Positions 1 through 9,901 are shown, numbered from the stretch's first letter. The stretch: 64,000 bases of DNA from Modestobacter sp. VKM Ac-2984 (GCF_026967985.1 NZ_JAPVBJ010000010.1:166801-230800); one strand, 5' to 3'. Notes: generated by a model from the letters alone, not told the origin. Made by a program: numbers and translations.

Positions 1-128
1 TCGAGATCTCGAACCAGACGGGGAGCTCCACGGGCGGGACTGTACAAGTTGGTTGTAGCCAACACCCGGCCAGCCGGGGCGCGCCGGGTGGGCGTCTGGC
101 CGATGGTGCGCGGTTGCCCGCCGGCGGT

Positions 129-156
129 CCCGGGGACGACGGTCGTCGTCCCCGGG
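129..156. terminator. Hairpin terminator downstream of terC
   Basis: A perfect 12-bp inverted repeat (CCCGGGGACGAC at 129-140 and its complement at 145-156) with a 4-nt loop lies 14 bp beyond the TerC stop codon. No clear T tract follows. The first ~125 bases of the window contain no gene that I can support. Confidence 0.65.
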
Positions 157-169
157 GCCGCACTCGTGA

Positions 170-1294
170 TCAGTCGGTGTGTGTCTCCGGTCGGCTGACC
201 GGCACCCCACGCGGGTCGGCGGGAGTGTCGGCCGTGTCGGTGTCCGGGTCACCCGGCGCACCGATGTGCCGTCCAGTGCTGTCGGCGCCGGGCTCACCGG
301 CGTCGCGCTGCTCGCGCCGCGCCGCGTCCTTCTTGTTCTTGCGCAGGCTGGCCCAGGTGGTGATCACCAGGGTCACCAGGATGACCAGCAGCGACAACCA
401 GGTCGGGATCTCCGGGATCAGCGTCACGTGCTCACCGCCGTTGATGAACGGCAACGTGTTCTCGTGCAGGGCGTGGATCAGCAGCTTGATGCCGATGAAC
501 CCGAGGATGATCGACAGGCCGTAGGCCAGGTACACGAGCTTGTCGAGCAGGCCGTCGATGAGGAAGAACAGCTGTCGCAGGCCCAGCAGCGCGAAGGCGT
601 TCGCGGTGAACACCAGATAGGTCTCCTGGGTGAGACCGAAGATCGCCGGGATCGAGTCGACGGCGAAGAGGATGTCGGCGCTGCCGATGGCGATCAGCGC
701 GATCATCAGCGGGGTGATGAACCGCTTCCCCTTGATCTTGGTGATCAACCGGTCGGAGTGGTACTCCTCGGTCGTCGGGAGCACCTTGCGGGTCAGCCGA
801 AGGACCGAGTTCTCCTTGAACTCCTCGTCATCGTCGTGACCGCCGCTGCGGGCCTGGGCGATCGCGGTCCAGATGAGGAAGCCGCCGAAGATGTAGAAGA
901 CCCAGCTGAAGTTCTCGATGGCCGCTGCCCCGAGGAAGATGAAGATCGTCCGCAGCACCAGCGCGAAGGCGATGCCGAACAACAGGACCTTCTGCTGCAG
1001 CTCTCGAGGCACGGCGAAGCTCGCCATGATGAGCACGAAGACGAAGAGGTTGTCGACCGAGAGGCTCTTCTCGGTGACCCACCCGGCGAAGTACTCCCCG
1101 GAGTAGGTGCCACCCCAGAAGACGAACACCACCAGGCCGAAGAGCACGGCGATGCCGACGTAGACCGCCGACCACTTGGCGGACTCGGCAAGGGTCGGCG
1201 CGTGCGGCGTGCGCACGTGGCCGATGAAATCGAAGACGAGCATCCCGATGATCGCAGCCACCGTGATGCCCCACACCCACAGGGGGACGTCCAT
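170..1294 (-). CDS. TerC family integral membrane protein (probable Mn2+ exporter)
   Basis: A 374-residue polytopic membrane protein. The N-terminus (MDVPLWVWGITVAAIIGML), the EKSLSVDNLFVFVLIM segment with its acidic residue in a membrane helix, and the later GSADILFAVDSIPAIFG segment are typical of TerC/Alx proteins. The family exports metal ions, chiefly Mn2+, or metallates exported enzymes. A hydrophilic cytoplasmic loop follows the first half (HDDDEEFKEN), and the C-terminal ~50 residues are charged and disordered. The ATG is preceded by a strong GGAGG ribosome site. The gene lies behind a probable Mn riboswitch and is co-oriented with uvrB. The metal specificity comes from that leader and the family, not from the protein alone. 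Confidence 0.93.
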   Translation of the reverse strand: MDVPLWVWGITVAAIIGMLVFDFIGHVRTPHAPTLAESAKWSAVYVGIAVLFGLVVFVFWGGTYSGEYFAGWVTEKSLSVDNLFVFVLIMASFAVPRELQQKVLLFGIAFALVLRTIFIFLGAAAIENFSWVFYIFGGFLIWTAIAQARSGGHDDDEEFKENSVLRLTRKVLPTTEEYHSDRLITKIKGKRFITPLMIALIAIGSADILFAVDSIPAIFGLTQETYLVFTANAFALLGLRQLFFLIDGLLDKLVYLAYGLSIILGFIGIKLLIHALHENTLPFINGGEHVTLIPEIPTWLSLLVILVTLVITTWASLRKNKKDAARREQRDAGEPGADSTGRHIGAPGDPDTDTADTPADPRGVPVSRPETHTD

Positions 1295-1325
1295 GCACTT
1301 CCTCCGGTCGTCTGGCTCATGTCAG

Positions 1326-1433
1326 CACCGGAGGTCTCTCCCACCGGCCCGCGAGCGGGTCGGCCGGCGGCGCCGGGGACCGTGGGATCCCGTGTTGACG
1401 ACACTGCCGCGAGCGGGATACTCCCCTCCACGT
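1326..1433 (-). promoter_or_regulatory. Probable yybP-ykoY manganese riboswitch
   Basis: On the minus strand the leader of the TerC gene begins with GGAGGGGAGTA (1419-1429), continues with GTCGTCAACAC, and ends with GGGAGAGACCTCC (1330-1342). GGAGG at the 5' end pairs with CCTCC at the 3' end. A long GC stem lies between (around CCCGCTCGCGGG). The GGGGAGTA and GAGACC loops, closed by such a P1 stem, match my memory of the yybP-ykoY class, which binds Mn2+ and controls TerC, MntP and P-type ATPase genes. It ends ~30 nt before the start codon. Not confirmed by covariance search. Confidence 0.72.
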
Positions 1434-1549
1434 GAGGCCTGCCCGGTCCGGCGCGACAGCGCACCGCCCCCTGCAGCCCAGGCCCCAGGGTCCCCTACGA
1501 ACGGCCGGGCCGCAGAGTTCCCGCAGACGGTGAGGACCTCAGAGCTGAG

Positions 1550-3673
1550 TCAGGCGTGTGCGGCGTCGAACTGCCGCAGCTCCTTCTTCAGCTCGGTCAG
1601 CTCGTCGCGCAGCCGGGCCGCCACCTCGAACTGCAGTTCGCGGGCCGCAGCCAGCATCTGCTCGTTCATCGAGGTGATCATGTCGGCGAGCTCGTTGCGC
1701 GGCAGCCCCTGGACGTCGATCGACCCGGCCTTCGCCTTGCTCCGCGACGACAGCCCCGGCACCGGCGACTTCCCCCGCGACTGCTGGCGCCCCGAACCGC
1801 CCAGCAGCTCGGTCGACGTCATGTCCTCGGCGTCCTCGGCGGCCTTGTAGATGCCGTCGAGGATGTCGACGATCTTCTTGCGCAGCGGCTGTGGGTCGAC
1901 GCCGTGCTCGGTGTTGTAGGCGATCTGCTTCTCGCGCCGCCGGCTGGTCTCGTCGATCGCCTGGGCCATCGACGGGGTGATCTTGTCGGCGTACATGTGC
2001 ACCTGGCCGGAGACGTTGCGCGCGGCCCGGCCGATGGTCTGGATCAGCGAGGTGCCCGAGCGGAGGAAGCCCTCCTTGTCCGCGTCGAGGATCGCCACCA
2101 GCGACACCTCGGGCAGGTCGAGCCCCTCCCGCAGCAGGTTGATGCCGACCAGCACGTCGTACTCGCCCTGCCGCAGCTCCCGCAGCAGCTCGACCCGGCG
2201 CAGGGTGTCGACCTCCGAGTGCAGGTAGCGGACCTTGATGCCGAGCTCGAGCAGGTAGTCGGTGAGGTCCTCGGACATCTTCTTGGTCAGCGTGGTGACC
2301 AGGATCCGCTCGTCCTTCTCCGTACGCAGCCGGATCTCGTGGACCAGGTCGTCGATCTGTCCCTTGGTCGGCTTGACGACGACCTCCGGGTCGACCAGCC
2401 CGGTCGGGCGGATCACCTGCTCCACCACGTCACCCTGGACCCGGCCGAGCTCGTAGTGGCCCGGGGTCGCCGAGAGGTAGACGGTCTGCTTGATGCGGTC
2501 GGTGAACTCCTCCCAGCGCAGCGGGCGGTTGTCCATCGCCGAGGGCAACCGGAAGCCGTGCTCGACCAGCGTGCGCTTGCGGCTCATGTCGCCCTCGTAC
2601 ATGCCGCCGATCTGCGGCACCGTCACGTGCGACTCGTCGATGACGAGCAGGAAGTCGTCAGGGAAGTAGTCGATCAGGCAGGCGCCGGCGCTGCCGGGCG
2701 CCCGGCCGTCGATGTGCCGGGAGTAGTTCTCGATGCCCGAGCAGAACCCGACCTGCCGCATCATCTCGATGTCGTAGGTGGTGCGCATGCGCAGCCGCTG
2801 GGCCTCCAGCAGCTTGCCCTGCTTGTCCAGCTCGGCCAGCCGCTGCTCGAGCTCGGCCTCGATGCCTCCGATGGCCCGCTCCATGCGCTCGGGGCCGGCG
2901 ACGTAGTGGGTGGCGGGGAAGACGAACAGCTCGTCGACCTCGCGGATGACCTCGCCGGTCAACGGGTGCAGGTAGTACAGCCGCTCCACCTCGTCGCCGA
3001 ACATCTCGATCCGGCAGGCGAGCTCCTCGTAGACCGGGAACACCTCGATGGTGTCGCCCCGGACCCGGAACGTGCCGCGGGTGAAGGCGAGGTCGTTGCG
3101 GGTGTACTGCTCGGTGACCAGGGTGCGCAGCAGCTCGTCGCGGTCGCGCTCCTCCCCCACCTTGATCTTCAGCGCCCGCTCGACGTACTCCTCGGGCGTT
3201 CCCAGGCCGTAGATGCAGGAGACCGTCGAGACCACCACCACGTCGCGCCGGGTGAGCAGGCTGTTCGTCGCGGAGTGCCGCAGCCGCTCGACCTCGTCGT
3301 TGACCGAGGAGTCCTTCTCGATGTAGGTGTCGGTCTGCGGGACGTATGCCTCGGGCTGGTAGTAGTCGTAGTAGGAGACGAAGTACTCGACGGCGGCGTC
3401 GGGCAGCAGCTCCTTGAACTCGTTGGCCAGCTGCGCGGCGAGGGTCTTGTTCGGCGCCATCACCAGGGTCGGGCGCTGCACCTGCTCGATCAGCCAGGCC
3501 GTGGTGGCCGACTTGCCGGTGCCGGTGGCGCCGAGCAGCACGGTGTCCTGATCTCCGGCGTTCACCCGCTCAGCGAGCGCCTTGATCGCCGTGGGCTGGT
3601 CGCCGGAGGGCTGGAACTCGCTGACGACACGGAACCGCCCCTGGGTGGGCCGGATGTCGGTGGATGCACGCAC
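1550..3673 (-). CDS. uvrB: Excinuclease ABC subunit UvrB
   Basis: A 707-residue DNA-damage-verification helicase of nucleotide excision repair, which partners with UvrA and UvrC in the cytoplasm. Walker A is GATGTGKS at residues 48-55. The beta-hairpin region follows ([20 protein letters not shown]), then [16 protein letters not shown], the helicase motifs near the C-terminal half (QTIGRAARN), and a C-terminal UVR coiled coil ([20 protein letters not shown]). The frame is open for 143 further codons upstream, but homology begins at GTG 3673. A TACCGT -10 hexamer 7 nt upstream makes that GTG the likely leaderless start. Confidence 0.97.
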   Translation of the reverse strand: MRASTDIRPTQGRFRVVSEFQPSGDQPTAIKALAERVNAGDQDTVLLGATGTGKSATTAWLIEQVQRPTLVMAPNKTLAAQLANEFKELLPDAAVEYFVSYYDYYQPEAYVPQTDTYIEKDSSVNDEVERLRHSATNSLLTRRDVVVVSTVSCIYGLGTPEEYVERALKIKVGEERDRDELLRTLVTEQYTRNDLAFTRGTFRVRGDTIEVFPVYEELACRIEMFGDEVERLYYLHPLTGEVIREVDELFVFPATHYVAGPERMERAIGGIEAELEQRLAELDKQGKLLEAQRLRMRTTYDIEMMRQVGFCSGIENYSRHIDGRAPGSAGACLIDYFPDDFLLVIDESHVTVPQIGGMYEGDMSRKRTLVEHGFRLPSAMDNRPLRWEEFTDRIKQTVYLSATPGHYELGRVQGDVVEQVIRPTGLVDPEVVVKPTKGQIDDLVHEIRLRTEKDERILVTTLTKKMSEDLTDYLLELGIKVRYLHSEVDTLRRVELLRELRQGEYDVLVGINLLREGLDLPEVSLVAILDADKEGFLRSGTSLIQTIGRAARNVSGQVHMYADKITPSMAQAIDETSRRREKQIAYNTEHGVDPQPLRKKIVDILDGIYKAAEDAEDMTSTELLGGSGRQQSRGKSPVPGLSSRSKAKAGSIDVQGLPRNELADMITSMNEQMLAAARELQFEVAARLRDELTELKKELRQFDAAHA

Positions 3674-3680
3674 GCCGACG

Positions 3681-3703
3681 ACGGTACGACGGGCCTGTGA
3701 CAG
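3681..3703 (-). promoter_or_regulatory. uvrB promoter resembling the RecA-NDp/PafBC motif
   Basis: On the minus strand CTGTCACAG (3695-3703) is followed by exactly 8 nt and then TACCGT (3681-3686), which ends 7 nt before the uvrB GTG. The actinobacterial DNA-damage promoter motif is TTGTCRGTG-N8-TANNNT. The first element matches at 6 of 9 positions, and the spacing and -10 match fully. No LexA-type palindrome was seen. Confidence 0.5.
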
Positions 3704-4170
3704 AAGGGGCCCGCGCGTCGTCCGGGCCGCCCCGGGCCGGACGTGACCCCGTCCGGGTGCGCCGCGTGGGACCCGTGGGACGGCAGATCGACACCCCGCC
3801 GCCGTGGGGCCTTGTCGACACGCCGGAGGACCCCTAGCGTCAGCGCCCGCAGGAGCGAGCAGCACCGGTCGCCGCCAGTGCCACCCGGGGTCACCGGGCG
3901 AGGTCGGCGGCGCCGGGTTGCTGCGCCTTTCCCTGCCCGGCGCAGGCCCGCAGCGGAGCCCTCGGGTCGGCCCGGCGGGTCGTGCGGCGGGGTCGGGTGG
4001 ACCGGCCTTGGCAGACTCACCCCGAGGACCGCCCGCGATCGTCCTCCGAACGCCGACCGTGTCCTGCGCGTCACAGGTGTGCGGAGGACCGGACGCGGGC
4101 ATCCGACGACGAACCCCCCGGTTCAGCCGTGACGACCCGCGCCCCCGCCCCGAGCCCAGGGGCGACCAGC
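3704..4170. other. Non-coding divergent region between uvrB and glgX
   Basis: About 470 bp with several ORFs in all frames but none with a recognisable protein, a ribosome site or a plausible start. It must hold the glgX promoter; I cannot point to a convincing -10/-35 pair. The glgX ribosome site follows at 4172-4177. Confidence 0.5.
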
Positions 4171-4188
4171 TCAGGAGGACGAACTCTC

Positions 4189-6297
4189 ATGACCACCCAG
4201 GTGTGGCCCGGTTCCGCATATCCCCTCGGGGCGACCTACGACGGCACGGGCACGAACTTCGCGATCTTCAGCGAGGTGGCCGAGAAGATCGAGCTGTGCC
4301 TGTTCGACGAGGCGGGCAACGAGGAGCGCATCCGCCTCCCCGAGATGGACGCCTACGTCTGGCACGCCTTCCTCCCCGGGGTCCAGCCCGGCCAGCGCTA
4401 CGGCTTCCGCGTGCACGGCCCGCACGACCCCGAGCAGGGGCACCGCTGCAACCCGAACAAGCTGCTGCTCGACCCCTACGCCAAGGCCATCGACGGCCAG
4501 GTGGACTGGGACGAGGCGGTGTTCGGCTACCACTTCAAGACCGGTGCCAAGAACGACGGCGACTCCGCGGCGCACATGCCGAAGTCCGTCGTGATCAACC
4601 CCTACTTCGACTGGGGCGTGGACCGTCCGCCGAAGACCCCGTACAACAAGACGGTCATCTACGAGGCGCACGTCAAGGGCCTGACGATGACCCACCCGCG
4701 GATCCCCGAGGACCTGCGCGGCACCTACGCCGGCGTCGCCCACCCGGCGATCATCGAGCACCTGCTGGAGCTCGGGATCACCGCGATCGAGCTCATGCCG
4801 GTGCACCAGTTCGTGCAGGACGACACCTTGCTGCAGAAGGGCCTGCGCAACTACTGGGGCTACAACACGATCGGCTTCTTCGCCCCGCACAACGAGTACG
4901 CGCAGCAGACCGACGGCCAGCAGGTGCAGGAGTTCAAGGGCATGGTCCGGGCCCTGCACGAGGCGGGCATCGAGGTCATCCTCGACGTCGTCTACAACCA
5001 CACCGCCGAGGGCAACCACATGGGCCCGACGCTGTCCTTCCGGGGCATCGACAACTCGGCGTACTACCGGCTGGTCGAGGACGACAAGCAGTACTACATG
5101 GACACCACCGGCACCGGGAACTCGCTGAACGTCCGGACGCCGCAGTCGCTGCAGCTGATCATGGACTCGCTGCGCTACTGGGTCACCGAGATGCACGTCG
5201 ACGGGTTCCGCTTCGACCTGGCGTCGTCCCTGGCCCGGCAGTTCCACGAGGTGGACCGGTTGTCGGCGTTCTTCGACCTCTGCCACCAGGACCCGATCGT
5301 CAGCCAGGTGAAGCTGATCGCCGAGCCGTGGGACATCGGCGACGGCGGCTACCAGGTCGGCAACTTCCCGGCGCTGTGGACGGAGTGGAACGGCAAGTAC
5401 CGCGACACCGTCCGCGACTTCTGGCGGGGCGAGAACGCCACCATCGGCGAGTTCGCCAGCCGGATCACCGGCTCGGCGGACCTCTACCAGCACTCCGGCC
5501 GGCGTCCGGTGGCCAGCATCAACTTCGTCACCGCGCACGACGGGTTCACGCTGAACGACCTGGTCTCTTACCACGAGAAGCACAACGAGGCCAACGGCGA
5601 GGACAACAACGACGGCGAGAGCCACAACCGCAGCTGGAACTGCGGGGTCGAGGGCAAGACCAAGGACCCCGCCATCAAGGCGCTGCGGGCCCAGCAGCGG
5701 CGCAACCTCATCACCACGCTGATGCTGTCCCAAGGTGTCCCGATGCTGCTGCACGGCGACGAGCTCGGCCGCAGCCAGGGCGGAAACAACAACGGCTACT
5801 GCCAGGACTCCGAGCTCACCTGGATCGACTGGGAGAACATCGACGAGGGCCTGCTGGAGTTCACCAAGCTGGTCACCAAGCTGCGCACCGACCACCCGAC
5901 GTTCCGCCGTCGGCGGTTCTTCCACGGCCGCCCGGTGCGCCGCGCGGAGGGCGACCCGGTCCAGGACGTCGCCTGGTTCACCCACGCCGGTGAGCTGATG
6001 AGCGAGGAGGACTGGGACGCCCACTACGCCAAGTCGATCGGCGTCTACCTCAACGGCCACGGGATCCGATCCACCGACGAGCGGGGCGAGCCCGTCGTCG
6101 ACGACTGCTTCTACCTGGTGTTCAACGCCTGGCACGAGGACATCGAGTTCACCCTGCCCAGCAGCGAGTACGCCGAGGGCTGGACGGTGGTGGTGGACAC
6201 CGCGGAGATGAGCGAGGTCGAGCCGCTGGTGATCAAGGCCGGTGACACGTTGACCGTCGCGGCGCGCGCCACCGTCGTCCTGCAGGCCGCCCCGTGA
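4189..6297 (+). CDS. glgX: Glycogen debranching enzyme GlgX/TreX
   Basis: A 702-residue isoamylase-type GH13 enzyme that hydrolyses alpha-1,6 branches of glycogen or of the maltodextrins passed to TreY/TreZ. The N-terminal carbohydrate-binding module 48 (residues ~5-100) contains GATYDGTGTNFAIFS. The GH13 barrel shows DVVYNHTAEG, DGFRFDLA (nucleophile Asp), AEPWD (acid/base Glu) and VTAHDG. The ATG at 4189 has AGGAGG 11 nt upstream, so the longer open frame is not used. The stop overlaps the treY GTG by 4 bp, implying translational coupling and a role in the treX-treY-treZ trehalose route. Confidence 0.96.
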   Translation: MTTQVWPGSAYPLGATYDGTGTNFAIFSEVAEKIELCLFDEAGNEERIRLPEMDAYVWHAFLPGVQPGQRYGFRVHGPHDPEQGHRCNPNKLLLDPYAKAIDGQVDWDEAVFGYHFKTGAKNDGDSAAHMPKSVVINPYFDWGVDRPPKTPYNKTVIYEAHVKGLTMTHPRIPEDLRGTYAGVAHPAIIEHLLELGITAIELMPVHQFVQDDTLLQKGLRNYWGYNTIGFFAPHNEYAQQTDGQQVQEFKGMVRALHEAGIEVILDVVYNHTAEGNHMGPTLSFRGIDNSAYYRLVEDDKQYYMDTTGTGNSLNVRTPQSLQLIMDSLRYWVTEMHVDGFRFDLASSLARQFHEVDRLSAFFDLCHQDPIVSQVKLIAEPWDIGDGGYQVGNFPALWTEWNGKYRDTVRDFWRGENATIGEFASRITGSADLYQHSGRRPVASINFVTAHDGFTLNDLVSYHEKHNEANGEDNNDGESHNRSWNCGVEGKTKDPAIKALRAQQRRNLITTLMLSQGVPMLLHGDELGRSQGGNNNGYCQDSELTWIDWENIDEGLLEFTKLVTKLRTDHPTFRRRRFFHGRPVRRAEGDPVQDVAWFTHAGELMSEEDWDAHYAKSIGVYLNGHGIRSTDERGEPVVDDCFYLVFNAWHEDIEFTLPSSEYAEGWTVVVDTAEMSEVEPLVIKAGDTLTVAARATVVLQAAP

Positions 6298-8642
6298 CCC
6301 AGCCGGCCGCGAGTCGCCCGGCCGAGAGCCGACGCCGGGAGGTGCCGGCGAGCACCTACCGGCTGCAGGTGACCGCCGACTTCACCCTCGACGACGCGGC
6401 GGCCGTGGCCGGCTACCTGGCCGACCTCGGCGTGACCCACGCGTACTCCTCCCCGCTGCTGCGCTCGGCGGCGGGGAGCACGCACGGGTACGACACGGTC
6501 GACCACGCGCACATCGACGAGCCGCGCGGTGGGCGGGCCGGGCTCGACCGGTTCGTGACCGCGCTGCACGAGCACGGCCTCGGCCTGGTGCTGGACCTGG
6601 TGCCCAACCACATGGGCGTCAGCGACCCGGCCGAGTCCCGCTGGTGGTGGGACCTGCTCCAGCACGGGAGGGAGTCGGCCCACGCCGACGCCTTCGACGT
6701 CGACTGGGACTTCGGCGGCGGCAGGATCCGGGTCCCGGTGCTGGGCAGTGCGGACGACGTCTCGGAGCTGCAGGTCGTGGACACCGCCGACGGCCCCGAG
6801 CTCCACTACTACGACAACCGCTTCCCGATCGCCCCGGGCACCGCGCAGGGCACGCCGCAGGAGGTGCACGACCGGCAGCACTACGAGCTGGTCGACTGGC
6901 GGCGCGCGGACGACCAGCTGAACTACCGGCGGTTCTTCGCGATCAACACCCTGGCCGGGCTGCGGGTGGAGGACCGCGACGTCTTCCGCGCCACGCACGC
7001 GCTGGTCGTCCAGCTGGTGGAGAACGGCGCAGTCGACGCCCTGCGGATCGACCACCCCGACGGGCTGGCCGACCCGAAGGGCTACCTGGACCTGCTCGCC
7101 GAGGCGACCGGGGACCGCTGGACCGTCGTGGAGAAGATCCTCGAGCCGGGCGAGGAGCTGCCGGAGGACTGGCAGACGGCCGGGACGACGGGGTACGACG
7201 CGTTGGCCGAGGTCGACGACGTGCTGGTCGACCCCGCCGGCGAGGCGGCGATCACCGCGCTGGACACCGAACTGGCCGGCGGCCGGGTCGACTACGCCCA
7301 GCTCGTGCACGACTGCAAGCGCGAGGTCACCGACGGGATGCTCGGGTCGGAGGTGGCCCGGCTGCACCGGATCGTCGGAGAGCTGCCCGGGGTGTCCACC
7401 GAGCAGGTCACCGAGGGCCTGGCCGAGCTGCTGGCCGGCTTCCCGGTCTACCGCAGCTACCTGCCCGTCGGCCGCGAGCACCTGGACGCCACGGTGGCCG
7501 CGGTGAAGCGCCGCCGGCCGGATCTCACGGCCGCCGTCGACGCCCTGCACCCGCTGCTGAGCTCGGCCGGCACCGAGCTGGCCACCCGGTTCGAGCAGAC
7601 CTCGGGCCCGGTGATGGCCAAGGGAGTCGAGGACAGCGCCTACTACCGGTGGTCGCGGTTCGTCGCGCTCAACGAGGTGGGCGGTGACCCGGCCCGGTTC
7701 GGGACGACGGTGGAGGAGTTCCACGCGGCTCAGCAGCACCGCCTGGAGGTCAAGCCGGCGTCGATGACGACGCTGTCCACCCACGACACCAAGCGCAGCG
7801 AGGACGTGCGGGCGCGGCTGGCCGTGCTCGCCGAGCTCCCGTCCGAGTGGGCCGGCCTGGTCCACGGCTGGCTGGACCGGCATCCCCTGGCCGATCGCCC
7901 GCTGGCGCACCTGGTGTGGCAGAACCTGGTCGGCGCGTGGCCGCTGTCCCGGGAGCGGGCGCACGCCTACGTGGAGAAGGCGGCCCGGGAGGCGGGCACC
8001 TCGACCACCTGGACCAACCCGGTGCAGGAGTTCGAGGACCGGTTGCACGCCCTGGTGGACGCCGCGTTCGACGACGCCACGACGCATGCGGAGATCGAGC
8101 GGTTCGTGGCGCGCATCGCGCCGTTCGGCTGGTCGAACTCGCTGTCGCAGAAGCTGCTGCAGCTGACCATCCCCGGGGTCCCGGACGTGTACCAGGGCAG
8201 TGAGCTGTGGGACTTCTCGCTGGTCGACCCGGACAACCGGCGTCCGGTCGACTACGGGCAGCGCCGCGAGCTGCTCGCCCGGCTCGACGGTGGCTGGGTG
8301 CCGCCGGTCGACGAGACCGGTGCCGCGAAGCTGCTGGTGGTCTCCCGGACGCTGCGGCACCGCCGCGACGTCCCGGAGGCGTGGTCGGGGTACGCCCCGG
8401 TGCCGGCCCGCGGTCCGGCGGCCGACTCCGTCGTCGCCTTCGACCGCGGCGGCGTGGTCACCGTGGCGACCCGGCGGCCGGTGCACCTGGCTCAGACCGG
8501 CTGGGGCGACACCTCCGTCGGCTCGCGGACCGGCGCCTGGCGGGACCTGCTCACCGGCACCCGGCTGGTCTCCGACTCCGGCGGCATCCGGCTGAGCGAG
8601 CTCTGCGCCCAGCTGCCGGTCGCCCTGCTCGTCCGGGACTGA
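6294..8642 (+). CDS. treY: Malto-oligosyltrehalose synthase TreY
   Basis: A 782-residue GH13 enzyme that isomerises the reducing-end glucose of maltodextrins to an alpha,alpha-1,1-trehalosyl unit. Motifs: STYRLQ near the N-terminus, LVLDLVPNHMG, VDALRIDHPDGL (nucleophile Asp), the VEKILEPGEELP acid/base region, LSTHDTKRSEDVRAR and PGVPDVYQGSELWD. The GTG start overlaps the glgX stop (GTGA). Length and motif order are normal for the family. TreZ, which completes the pathway, is encoded 3.2 kb downstream, beyond an inverted ABC operon. Confidence 0.97.
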   Translation: MTQPAASRPAESRRREVPASTYRLQVTADFTLDDAAAVAGYLADLGVTHAYSSPLLRSAAGSTHGYDTVDHAHIDEPRGGRAGLDRFVTALHEHGLGLVLDLVPNHMGVSDPAESRWWWDLLQHGRESAHADAFDVDWDFGGGRIRVPVLGSADDVSELQVVDTADGPELHYYDNRFPIAPGTAQGTPQEVHDRQHYELVDWRRADDQLNYRRFFAINTLAGLRVEDRDVFRATHALVVQLVENGAVDALRIDHPDGLADPKGYLDLLAEATGDRWTVVEKILEPGEELPEDWQTAGTTGYDALAEVDDVLVDPAGEAAITALDTELAGGRVDYAQLVHDCKREVTDGMLGSEVARLHRIVGELPGVSTEQVTEGLAELLAGFPVYRSYLPVGREHLDATVAAVKRRRPDLTAAVDALHPLLSSAGTELATRFEQTSGPVMAKGVEDSAYYRWSRFVALNEVGGDPARFGTTVEEFHAAQQHRLEVKPASMTTLSTHDTKRSEDVRARLAVLAELPSEWAGLVHGWLDRHPLADRPLAHLVWQNLVGAWPLSRERAHAYVEKAAREAGTSTTWTNPVQEFEDRLHALVDAAFDDATTHAEIERFVARIAPFGWSNSLSQKLLQLTIPGVPDVYQGSELWDFSLVDPDNRRPVDYGQRRELLARLDGGWVPPVDETGAAKLLVVSRTLRHRRDVPEAWSGYAPVPARGPAADSVVAFDRGGVVTVATRRPVHLAQTGWGDTSVGSRTGAWRDLLTGTRLVSDSGGIRLSELCAQLPVALLVRD

Positions 8643-8653
8643 TCCGGCCCGGT

Positions 8654-8680
8654 CCCCACCACCAGGCCCTGGTGGTGGGG
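8654..8680. terminator. Hairpin between convergent treY and ABC permease
   Basis: CCCCACCACCA pairs with TGGTGGTGGGG across a 5-nt loop, framed by further GGCC pairing. It lies in the 47-bp space between two convergent genes and can serve both. Confidence 0.7.
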
Positions 8681-8689
8681 GCCGGACGG

Positions 8690-9901
8690 TCAGAACCGGA
8701 TCGCGTCGATCACCTTCACCCGGACGGCGATCAGCGCGGGCACCAGGCCGGCCAGCGCGCCGACGGCGGTCGCCGCGACCAGCCCCTCGACCGCCGCCGA
8801 GACCGGGAAGCCTGGTGCGTCGACCAGCGGGACGCCGCCGGCCAGCCACCGCTCCAGCGGCAGGTTCCGGACGATCGCCACCGACAGCGCGACAGCGGCG
8901 AGCCCCGCCAGTGCGGTGGCCACGACGCTCTCCAGCACCACCGCGGAGAAGACCCGCGCCGAGGTCGCCCCGAAGCTCCGCCGGACGCCGATCTCCCGGA
9001 TCCGCTGGCGGACGGTGACCAGCCCGATGTTCAGCACCCCGAGCCCGCCGAGGGCCAGCACCACCAGCCCGGCGGCGCGGACGGCGAGCCGGAGCGTGGC
9101 GATGGTGTCCTCCAGGTTCTCCGGGTCCTGCCGGTAGGCCTGCACCTCCGCACCGGGCAGCAGCCGGGCCAGGTCTGCCTGGACTGCGGTGACGACTGCG
9201 TCGGCCTGCGCGGAGGGCACCCAGAGCTCCAGCGTGGGCGGCGACCAGAAGCCCGGGGCCCCGGCCGCGGTGACGGCGTCCCCGGCCGAGGAGTCGATCC
9301 GGTAGGCGCTCGGGAAGCCCTCGTTCCAGTCGAGCACCCCGACGATCGTGGCCAGCACCGGCTGCGAGCCGCCGATCACCACGGTCGGCCGGGAGCTGAG
9401 GTCCGGGACGCCCAGCAGCGTGAGGAAGTCCCGGTTGACCACCAGGGCGGGCGACAGGCTCTGCCGGTCACCGGTGCGGAACCAGCGGCCCTCGACCGGC
9501 TGGATGCGGTGCAGCGGACCGTAGGACGGCGAGACGCGCCTGGTCTCCACGGCCTGCGTGTCCCCGGGGAACCGGTAGAGCCCGTTCTCCTGGGCGAGGG
9601 TGGCCACCGCCTCCTCCGGCAGCCCGTAGCGGGTCACCAGCGCGTCGACCCCGGCGTCCCACTCCTGCTGCGGCACGTTCCCGGTCATCGGGTCGTAGGC
9701 GGAGACACCGATGGTCGCCGTCCGCCCGCCGCTGGCCTCGGCCTGCTCCTGCTGCACCTGCGCGGCGATCTGGCCCAGCGCCGTCACCGTGGTCATCGCC
9801 AGCACGGCCAGGAAGACCCCGACCAGCGACAGCAGGACCCGGGCCTTGTGCACCCGGACCTCGCCCCACGCCTCGCTGAGCGTGCCCAGCAGCCCGGTCA
9901 T
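8690..9901 (-). CDS. MacB/FtsX-type ABC transporter permease
   Basis: A 403-residue permease. One transmembrane helix near residues 25-45 (ARVLLSLVGVFLAVLAMTTVTAL) is followed by a large extracytoplasmic domain (~50-270) and three C-terminal helices, the MacB/FtsX topology. RQRIREIGVRRSFGAT is the usual cytoplasmic coupling segment. Such permeases export peptides, antibiotics or lipids or act mechanically; the substrate here is unknown. It is the third gene of an adaptor-ATPase-permease operon, with its start overlapping the ATPase stop by 4 bp. Confidence 0.9.
   Translation of the reverse strand: MTGLLGTLSEAWGEVRVHKARVLLSLVGVFLAVLAMTTVTALGQIAAQVQQEQAEASGGRTATIGVSAYDPMTGNVPQQEWDAGVDALVTRYGLPEEAVATLAQENGLYRFPGDTQAVETRRVSPSYGPLHRIQPVEGRWFRTGDRQSLSPALVVNRDFLTLLGVPDLSSRPTVVIGGSQPVLATIVGVLDWNEGFPSAYRIDSSAGDAVTAAGAPGFWSPPTLELWVPSAQADAVVTAVQADLARLLPGAEVQAYRQDPENLEDTIATLRLAVRAAGLVVLALGGLGVLNIGLVTVRQRIREIGVRRSFGATSARVFSAVVLESVVATALAGLAAVALSVAIVRNLPLERWLAGGVPLVDAPGFPVSAAVEGLVAATAVGALAGLVPALIAVRVKVIDAIRF

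Noticed and set aside
1..128. Possible partial gene at the left edge
   Set aside because: No frame with recognisable protein; a short inverted repeat (GTTGG...CCAAC, ~49-64) alone does not support a feature.
179..1435. Long plus-strand ORF opposite terC
   Set aside because: Composition (Asp/Arg/Gln/Val-rich, no domain) is that of an antisense shadow of the clear TerC gene.
3743..4132. 129-residue plus-strand ORF upstream of glgX
   Set aside because: Arg/Pro-rich, no homology, no ribosome site; lies in the uvrB-glgX intergenic region with other overlapping frames.
4171..6135. 654-residue ORF opposite glgX
   Set aside because: Shadow of glgX typical of very GC-rich DNA.
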